11,734 bases of DNA from JBKDZR01 sp047971485 (GTDB lineage: Bacteria > Pseudomonadota > Alphaproteobacteria > Rhodobacterales > Rhodobacteraceae). The stretch is from positions 1 through 11,734 of the forward strand of contig JBKDZR010000046.1 of assembly GCA_047971485.1 (NCBI GenBank), given 5' to 3'. The notes beneath the pieces are model-generated. The model worked only from the letters and a program-made list of their open reading frames with translations, ran no database searches and was not told the DNA's origin. Every line of letters begins with the position of its first letter. Positions within the stretch are counted from its first letter, which is position 1. Shown here one piece after another: positions 7,383 to 11,734 of the stretch. The translations under genes and the position numbers were made by a program.

Positions 7383-8785
7383 GTCTCTCCGGTCAGGTCA
7401 TGGACCAGGCGGGTAAAATCCTCACCGCGCTTTTCGAAATTCGGGTACTGGTCAAAACTGGCCGCCGCGGGGGCCAGCAACACCGTATCCCCCCCCTCGG
7501 CCTCGGCTGCGGCCAAGGCCACAGCCCGGTCCATGGTTTCGCAGATTTCATAAGGGGTTTCGCCCAGTTGCAGGGCAAAATCGCGGGCCGAATGGCCGAT
7601 CAGATAGGCCTTGCGCACCGCCCCCAGATGCGGAGCCAGCGCAGCGATCCCACCCTCCTTGCCCAGCCCCCCGGCGATCCAGCGGATCTGGCCAAAGGCC
7701 TGCAGCGCCTGTGCCGCACTGTCAGCATTGGTCGCCTTGCTGTCATTGACGAAGATCACCCCGCCCCGTTCGCCAACCCGCTGGCTGCGATGGGGCAGAC
7801 CGGCGAAATCATGAAAGCCCTGTTCGATCAGGCGCGGGGCCAACCCGATGGCGCGCAGTGCGGCATAGGCGCAACAGGCGTTCTGGTGGTTGTGACGGCC
7901 AGGCAAGCCCGGGATTCCGCGCAGATCAATGCTGGCCACCTGCCGGCCCTTGCGCCATTCCGCCAGATGCCCCTTGCGCGCCACGATGCTCCAGCCCGGG
8001 CCGGTCAGCTTCCCGGCAACCGAAATGCGGATCAGGCGGGTGTCGGCGGCCTCATCGACCATCTGGCTGGCCAGATAGACGCCCTCGGGCTCATCAACGC
8101 CGATCACCGCATGATCCGGCCCACCCTCGGCAAAGAGGCGGCGCTTAGCGGCGAAATAGCCGCCCTTGCCGCCATGGCGATCCAGGTGATCGGGACTGAG
8201 ATTGGTGAACACCGCCACATCCGGGGTCAGGGACCGCGCCAGATCGGTCTGATAGGAACTGAGCTCCAGCACCACCACATCGCCATCGCCGGGGGGGTCA
8301 ATATCCAGCACACCGCGCCCGATATTGCCGGCCAGTTGCGCCAGACGCCCGGCCACCGTCAGACAATGGTGGATCAGCGCCGAGGTGGTCGACTTGCCGT
8401 TGGACCCGGTCACCGCGATCACCCGGGGCGCGGCATCGAAGCGTTCCCATTCGGCGCTGGCCAGCGACCGGAAGAACAGCCCGATATCGTTGTCCACCGG
8501 CACCAGCGCCGCCATGGCGGCGGCGATCACCGGATGCGGCGCGGGATAAAGATGGGGAATGCCCGGCGATACGATCAGCGCCGCGATATTGTCAAACGCC
8601 CCGGGCCGGCCCAGATCACGGGGGGTGAAGCCCTCGGCCTCGGCCGCCGCGCGCCCCTCGGGGCTGTCATCCCAGACCACGGCCACAGCCCCACCGGCCC
8701 GCAACGCGCGTGCCGTGGCCAGGCCAGACCGCCCCAACCCCAGCACAGCCACATTCCTGCCTTCATAACCCTGAACGGGGATCAT
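7379..8785 (-). CDS. murD: UDP-N-acetylmuramoyl-L-alanine--D-glutamate ligase MurD
   Basis: MurD adds D-glutamate to UDP-MurNAc-L-Ala in the cytosol. The 468 residues contain GLGRSG (16-21) in the UDP-binding domain, the P-loop GSNGKSTT (127-134), ELSSYQ (174-179), NLSPDHLDRH (195-204), GRHNHQN (296-302), HRSQ (332-335), NDSKATN (347-353) and LLAPAAASFDQY (436-447). The last motif has Ala where many homologues have Cys (ACASFDQ), a mild change. The ATG at 8785 has AGGAG seven bases upstream. The stop overlaps the GFA start. Upstream, where mraY is usual in dcw clusters, a metallo-beta-lactamase-fold gene ends 95 bp away. That 95-bp gap holds only a weak five-base inverted repeat (8806-8810 with 8822-8826) and no promoter I would defend. 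Confidence 0.97.
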   Translation of the reverse strand: MIPVQGYEGRNVAVLGLGRSGLATARALRAGGAVAVVWDDSPEGRAAAEAEGFTPRDLGRPGAFDNIAALIVSPGIPHLYPAPHPVIAAAMAALVPVDNDIGLFFRSLASAEWERFDAAPRVIAVTGSNGKSTTSALIHHCLTVAGRLAQLAGNIGRGVLDIDPPGDGDVVVLELSSYQTDLARSLTPDVAVFTNLSPDHLDRHGGKGGYFAAKRRLFAEGGPDHAVIGVDEPEGVYLASQMVDEAADTRLIRISVAGKLTGPGWSIVARKGHLAEWRKGRQVASIDLRGIPGLPGRHNHQNACCAYAALRAIGLAPRLIEQGFHDFAGLPHRSQRVGERGGVIFVNDSKATNADSAAQALQAFGQIRWIAGGLGKEGGIAALAPHLGAVRKAYLIGHSARDFALQLGETPYEICETMDRAVALAAAEAEGGDTVLLAPAAASFDQYPNFEKRGEDFTRLVHDLTGET

Positions 8786-8880
8786 CGGCCCACTCCTGCC
8801 CTTGTCTCGGACACTTCCTGCCCGAGGCGCCGGACCTGCGCAAGTGAAGCCCCCGCATCAGCGCTTTGCCCCCGCCCCCA

Positions 8881-9702
8881 TCAGCCCCCATCGGTCAGAT
8901 AGGCCGGGTCCAGAACCACCACGGTCGGCCGCGCGGGCAGGCTGCGCAGCGAGACCTCCAGAAAGGGCCCACCCGTGCGCTCAATGGCAAAACGCCCAGA
9001 CATCTGGGCCAGAAACCGTTCCAGATTGGCCGGACCGAACCAGTGCATCGGAATCACGATCGAAGACCGCAGCCTGTCCAGCATCCGCGTCATGCTGGGC
9101 AAATCCAGCGTCATCCCGCCATCCACCGGCGCCATGACCACATCCAACCGCCCGAGCGCGGCATATTGGGCATCGGTGGGTTCATGATGCAAATGCCCCA
9201 GATGCCCGATGCACAGGCCTGCCGCCTCGAAGACGAAGATCGAATTGCCATCAATCCCCGATCCATACCGCCCGCTGCGCAGATCGGTGGACACATTGCG
9301 CACCAGCATCTCGCCGAGATCAAGGTAATGGACTGCCGGCCCCCCTTCCGGGTTCCAGCCGGGCAGGACATGGGGAATGCGCGGATCGGGATTGGCCGTC
9401 CAGTGTGAGGAATGGGCCCGGTTCATTGTTGCTACATCGGGGAAAAAGGCCGTCGCACCCAGCGCACCGGTATAGTCGGTCGCCGCACTCAGCCCGCCCG
9501 GGGCCTCGATGACAAAGGTCGAATGGCCGACATAGTTCAGCCGTACAGTGAAATCCGGCAGCGGATCGGCAAAACCGGCAAGGTGGATATACTCGACCCC
9601 CCGGGTGTTCTGGGCAACGGCGATGCAATGGCTGGGCATCTGATCCTGGGCCGAGGCAACGCCGGCCGACAGCAGAAAGGCAAGGCAAAGAGAACGGGGC
9701 AT
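8881..9702 (-). CDS. Exported metallo-beta-lactamase-fold protein
   Basis: From the ATG at 9702 this is 273 residues. It starts with a signal peptide (hydrophobic core LCLAFLLSAGV, likely cleaved after ASA near residue 18), so it probably acts in the periplasm. The fold is suggested by YVGHSTFVIE (57-66), DYTG (76-79), NRAHSSHW (94-101), GHLGHLHH (166-173), APVDGG (191-196) and PMHWFG (218-223), the order seen in UlaG-like hydrolases. The usual HxHxDH motif is altered: His97 and His100 are present but no DH follows, so metal binding may be partial or different. AAGGA eight bases upstream supports this start; ATGs at 9711 and 9741 fit less well. It follows the acetyltransferase by 159 bp. The substrate is unknown. 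Confidence 0.85.
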   Translation of the reverse strand: MPRSLCLAFLLSAGVASAQDQMPSHCIAVAQNTRGVEYIHLAGFADPLPDFTVRLNYVGHSTFVIEAPGGLSAATDYTGALGATAFFPDVATMNRAHSSHWTANPDPRIPHVLPGWNPEGGPAVHYLDLGEMLVRNVSTDLRSGRYGSGIDGNSIFVFEAAGLCIGHLGHLHHEPTDAQYAALGRLDVVMAPVDGGMTLDLPSMTRMLDRLRSSIVIPMHWFGPANLERFLAQMSGRFAIERTGGPFLEVSLRSLPARPTVVVLDPAYLTDGG

Positions 9703-9729
9703 GGGCAACATCCTTTGACGGTTGTCCCT

Positions 9730-9757
9730 ATGGTAGCGCACGCGGGCGCAAAGTCAT
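9730..9757 (-). promoter_or_regulatory. Weak sigma-70-like promoter before the MBL-fold gene
   Basis: On the minus strand ATGACT (9752-9757) and TACCAT (9730-9735) lie 16 bases apart, each matching four of six consensus bases. The start of transcription would fall about 20 bases before the ribosome site. Such matches arise by chance in any gap, so this is only a candidate. Confidence 0.25.
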
Positions 9758-9783
9758 GGCCCGGCACCTCGGCGAAGGCGATC

Positions 9784-9828
9784 AAAACCCGCGCTGCCTG
9801 ATCAACGATCCCCGCTGCCCAATCAGGC
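9784..9828 (-). terminator. Inverted repeat after the acetyltransferase gene, possible weak terminator
   Basis: GCCTGAT and ATCAGGC (9796-9802 and 9822-9828) form a perfect seven-base stem with a 19-base loop, 33 bases past the acetyltransferase stop. In the transcribed direction a TTTT (9784-9787) follows after eight bases. The long loop and distant T run make termination uncertain. Confidence 0.3.
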
Positions 9829-9861
9829 GGCACCGTTCAGACAGCCCCGCAGACGCACGCG

Positions 9862-10656
9862 TCAGACCACCCCAAACGTATCGCGCAAGGTGGCCAAACG
9901 CGCCTCTTCGGTCCGCAGGCGCCGCTCCGAGCGCACGCCATCCTTCATCTGGATCAGCCGATCAGCCGTCATGGTCAGCCGTCCATCCTGCGTGGGCAGG
10001 GTGCAGACCAGACCGCGCATGAACAACGATTCGGGCGCAGTCTGGTGATAGCGGCACATCTCGGAGAAATCCCCAAGCGCCCGGGGGGCCAGTGTCATCC
10101 GGTACAGCGGCTGAACCGGGGCCGCGCCGGCAGGGCTTGCCCGACGCGTCAGCACCCAAAACCCCGGCGCCCCGGGATCGGGGCCTAGGTGATAGGTCCC
10201 CGAGATATCCTGCACCGTATCCTCGGGCAGGCGCATCGGAACGCGGTTGTTGTCTCCAAACCCAACATCAACCAGAAACGCGCCCTCGGGCAGTGACACC
10301 ACCAGCGCCAGATGATCGAAGGGCGCCCCAAAGCGGCCAACCCGGGCGATCCAGACACGCCCCTCGATCCGCTTCACGACAAACCCGAGCGACACCAGCA
10401 ATGCCCGGAAGGCCTCATTCACCTCAAAGCAGAACCCGCCGCGCCGGTGCAGCGCCACCTTTTCCACCGCACGCTCCGTGTCCAGCACCACGGGCACCCG
10501 GCGAAAGATATCGTAATTCTCGAAGGGAACAGCCGCCAGATGCCGCACCACAAGCGCTGTTAACCCGGCCAGTGTCGCCTCGGGCGCCCGGTCCATCCCC
10601 AACCGCGCCAGATAAGCCACCCGAAGCGATGCATCCATGTCCCGCTCCTCGGTCAC
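9862..10656 (-). CDS. nat: Arylamine N-acetyltransferase
   Basis: NAT enzymes move acetyl from acetyl-CoA to arylamines, hydrazines or related amines through a cysteine intermediate. The catalytic triad is visible: Cys76 in RRGGFCFE (71-78), His115 in FDHLAL (113-118) and Asp130 in LVDVGFGD (128-135). VPFEN (43-47) is another family mark. The 264 residues fit the usual 260-280. Two starts are possible. GTG at 10656 has a perfect AAGGAGG (10662-10668) five bases away. ATG at 10638 has GAGGAG (10645-10650) six bases away and gives MDASLRVAYLARLG, closer to the family N-terminus. The gene begins 15 bp after the regulator's stop, so the two likely share a transcript. The natural substrate cannot be read from sequence. 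Confidence 0.93.
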   Translation of the reverse strand: MTEERDMDASLRVAYLARLGMDRAPEATLAGLTALVVRHLAAVPFENYDIFRRVPVVLDTERAVEKVALHRRGGFCFEVNEAFRALLVSLGFVVKRIEGRVWIARVGRFGAPFDHLALVVSLPEGAFLVDVGFGDNNRVPMRLPEDTVQDISGTYHLGPDPGAPGFWVLTRRASPAGAAPVQPLYRMTLAPRALGDFSEMCRYHQTAPESLFMRGLVCTLPTQDGRLTMTADRLIQMKDGVRSERRLRTEEARLATLRDTFGVV

Positions 10657-10668
10657 AGGGCCCTCCTT
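10645..10668 (-). promoter_or_regulatory. Two tandem Shine-Dalgarno sites before nat
   Basis: AAGGAGG (10662-10668) serves the GTG at 10656, and GAGGAG (10645-10650) serves the ATG at 10638. Each has good spacing. The first begins just after the regulator's stop codon. They leave the start of nat undecided by six codons. Confidence 0.6.
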
Positions 10669-10671
10669 GGG

Positions 10672-11508
10672 CTACCGATTGCGCGCCTCTTCGCGCAAAT
10701 TCACCAACAGCGCCTTGCGTGCTGCCGCCCGCGCTCCCAGACGACTGGCCAGCCGCTGCGCGACGAATTGCAACAGGCTGACCGCCGCCGCCACCGACCC
10801 ATCCGGCATGTCCGAACGCGCATGACAGCGCATCACCAGATCGGCCCCCACCGGCTTGGCCTGCGCGACATTGGTCAGCACCACCATATCCGCCCCCGCC
10901 GAAAGCCCTTGCTCAACAGCAAATCGCGCCTCGGCCGACCGCGGACCCAGCGCGATCAGGAACAAGGTATCGCGCGGACTGACCGATGCAAGCCTGGTGA
11001 AGAAAGAGGTGCCGCTATCCGTCAGCAATTCGACATTGCCGCGCACCGAGGACAACAGCGTCTGGGTCAACGGGCCAAGCGGCGCATCATCGGCCAAAGC
11101 CAGGATCCAAACCCGCTCGGCCATGGCCAGGCGACGCACCACCGCGCGCAGGGTTTCCGAGCTCAGCTCTTCCAGCGTCCGGGACAGGGCCAGGGCCTCT
11201 TCGGCCAGAAACGCCTGGGGGCTGCCCGCCTTGAGATCGGCCAGCCCCAAACCCGCCCCGACCCCCGGCTGACGCCGGTTCAGCTCGCTGCGGGCCTGTT
11301 GGCGGACTTCGTCGTAGCTTTCGTAGCCCAGGGTCCGGAAAAAGCGCACCGCCGTGGATTTCGAGGTCCCCGCCGCCCGGGCCAGTTCCGCCGCCGTCAG
11401 GCCGACAATCTGCAACTGATGTTCAAGAATATAGGCCGCCAGCACATGTTCGCTTGGCGTCAGATCGTCCAGGCATTCCTGAATGCGCATGGCGAGACGG
11501 GTGACCAT
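10672..11508 (-). CDS. MurR/RpiR-family transcriptional regulator
   Basis: RpiR-family proteins bind DNA through an N-terminal helix-turn-helix and sense sugar phosphates through a C-terminal SIS domain. The 278 residues fit. The HTH is clear at about 37-70: LTAAELARAAGTSKSTAVRF followed by FRTLGYESYDEVRQ. The rest (about 115-260) has the alternating strands and helices of a SIS domain. However, the first phosphate-binding loop, usually GxGxS, reads ILALADDAPLG (135-145), so ligand binding may be lost or altered. The start is uncertain: the ATG at 11508 has no good ribosome site, and an in-frame ATG at 11490 would give MRIQECLDDLTPSE. An insertion sequence begins 26 bp upstream, so the native promoter is probably displaced. 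nat follows in the same operon. The target genes are unknown. Confidence 0.9.
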   Translation of the reverse strand: MVTRLAMRIQECLDDLTPSEHVLAAYILEHQLQIVGLTAAELARAAGTSKSTAVRFFRTLGYESYDEVRQQARSELNRRQPGVGAGLGLADLKAGSPQAFLAEEALALSRTLEELSSETLRAVVRRLAMAERVWILALADDAPLGPLTQTLLSSVRGNVELLTDSGTSFFTRLASVSPRDTLFLIALGPRSAEARFAVEQGLSAGADMVVLTNVAQAKPVGADLVMRCHARSDMPDGSVAAAVSLLQFVAQRLASRLGARAAARKALLVNLREEARNR

Positions 11509-11533
11509 AATGCCGTATCAATTGCGTCCGGTT

Positions 11534-11549
11534 GGCTTTGTTGCACAAA
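11534..11549 (+). repeat. Left terminal inverted repeat of the IS element
   Basis: GGCTTTGTTGCACAAA shares its first ten bases with the IS903 end (GGCTTTGTTG). The matching right repeat lies outside the window, so the exact repeat length cannot be set. Confidence 0.8.
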
Positions 11550-11599
11550 TGGCGTGAGGGATTCACTGTTTGAATCCACCAGTAGGGTAACAATCTCAC

Positions 11600-11734
11600 A
11601 TGAGCAGTTGGTCCCCTACGAAGTACAAGACCAGGAACTGGCCTTCGTACAACACGTCTCTGAGGCAGCGCGGTTCGCTATTGGTCTGGTTTGATCCTGA
11701 AATGCCCTGGCATGCGCCTGCGACCGGAAAGCGT
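11600..11734 (+). CDS. IS5-family transposase, N-terminal 45 codons (cut by window edge)
   Basis: The ATG at 11600 opens a frame that runs without a stop to the window edge. The visible protein includes KYKTRNWPSYNTSLRQRGSL (8-27) and then LVWFDPEMPWHAP (28-40). The NWPxYNxxLRQRGxLxVW pattern is the hallmark N-terminus of IS903-like IS5-family DDE transposases. The catalytic DDE residues lie further on, outside the window. The ribosome site is weak, as is common for transposases. It is the only plus-strand gene here, and another frame through the same bases closes at 11694. Integrity of the full element cannot be judged. Confidence 0.88.
   Translation, partial: MSSWSPTKYKTRNWPSYNTSLRQRGSLLVWFDPEMPWHAPATGKR

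Larger units (their letters stand above)
11534..11734 (+). mobile_element. Left end of an IS5-family insertion sequence (IS903-like group), cut by window edge
   Basis: The element starts with GGCTTTGTTGCACAAA, which closely resembles IS903-group terminal repeats, and a transposase frame begins 66 bp inside it. Only this end lies in the window; the rest of the transposase and the right terminal repeat should follow. IS903-group elements usually duplicate 9 bp, which here would be CGTCCGGTT (11525-11533). It abuts the 5' side of the RpiR-family gene and points away from it. Confidence 0.88.

Noticed and set aside
8786..8880. Possible promoter between the MBL-fold gene and murD
   Set aside because: No paired -10/-35 elements were found. 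The only structure is a five-base inverted repeat with an 11-base loop, which is expected by chance.
7400..8902. A 500-codon open frame on the plus strand
   Set aside because: It is antisense to almost all of murD, has no recognisable domain, and shows the same antisense composition artefact.
10768..11694. A 308-codon plus-strand frame running into the IS element
   Set aside because: It is antisense to the RpiR-family gene, and within the IS it runs in the wrong frame across the transposase start, which is recognisable from 11600.
1..11734. tRNA, rRNA, CRISPR array or defence island
   Set aside because: No repeat-spacer pattern, cloverleaf or rRNA-like stretch was noticed, and coding genes fill nearly the whole window with gaps under 160 bp.

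Overview
This is a GC-rich stretch of an alphaproteobacterial chromosome. Protein wording and gene order point to Rhodobacteraceae, with Paracoccus or a close relative most likely. That is judged from FtsQ, FtsW, MurB and MurG sequence style and from a dcw (division and cell wall) order of murD-ftsW-murG-murC-murB-ddl-ftsQ. Every gene except a transposase at the right edge lies on the minus strand, so transcription runs from right to left.

In the direction of transcription the layout is as follows. At the far right is the left end of an IS5-family insertion sequence (11534 to the window end), carrying the first 45 codons of its transposase on the plus strand. Next is a three-gene accessory block: an RpiR-type regulator, an arylamine N-acetyltransferase and an exported metallo-beta-lactamase-fold protein. 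The dcw genes follow: murD, a small GFA-family zinc protein, ftsW, murG, murC, an unrecognised 176-residue membrane protein, murB, ddl and ftsQ, which is cut by the left window edge.

The dcw genes work as one route. MurB, MurC and MurD build the UDP-MurNAc-peptide, Ddl supplies D-Ala-D-Ala, MurG makes lipid II, FtsW polymerises it at the septum, and FtsQ belongs to the FtsQLB divisome complex. Most junctions overlap or nearly touch: murD/GFA and murG/murC share ATGA, ftsW/murG share TGATG, the 176-residue gene overlaps murB, and ddl overlaps ftsQ. This implies polycistronic, coupled translation. The two dcw gaps above 100 bp are 1439-1554 (upstream of ddl) and 6768-6914 (upstream of ftsW). 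Both hold inverted repeats, and the first also holds a CtrA-like site. No gap exceeds 300 bp.

Most of the window is ordinary essential-gene territory. Points worth a second look are the absence of mraY directly upstream of murD, where the accessory block sits instead; two non-canonical passengers coupled into the cell-wall operon; the structured leader before ftsW; the CtrA-like box before ddl; and an IS inserted 25 bp from the regulator's start codon. I found no convincing new defence, mobile or metabolic system, and no rRNA, tRNA or CRISPR array.
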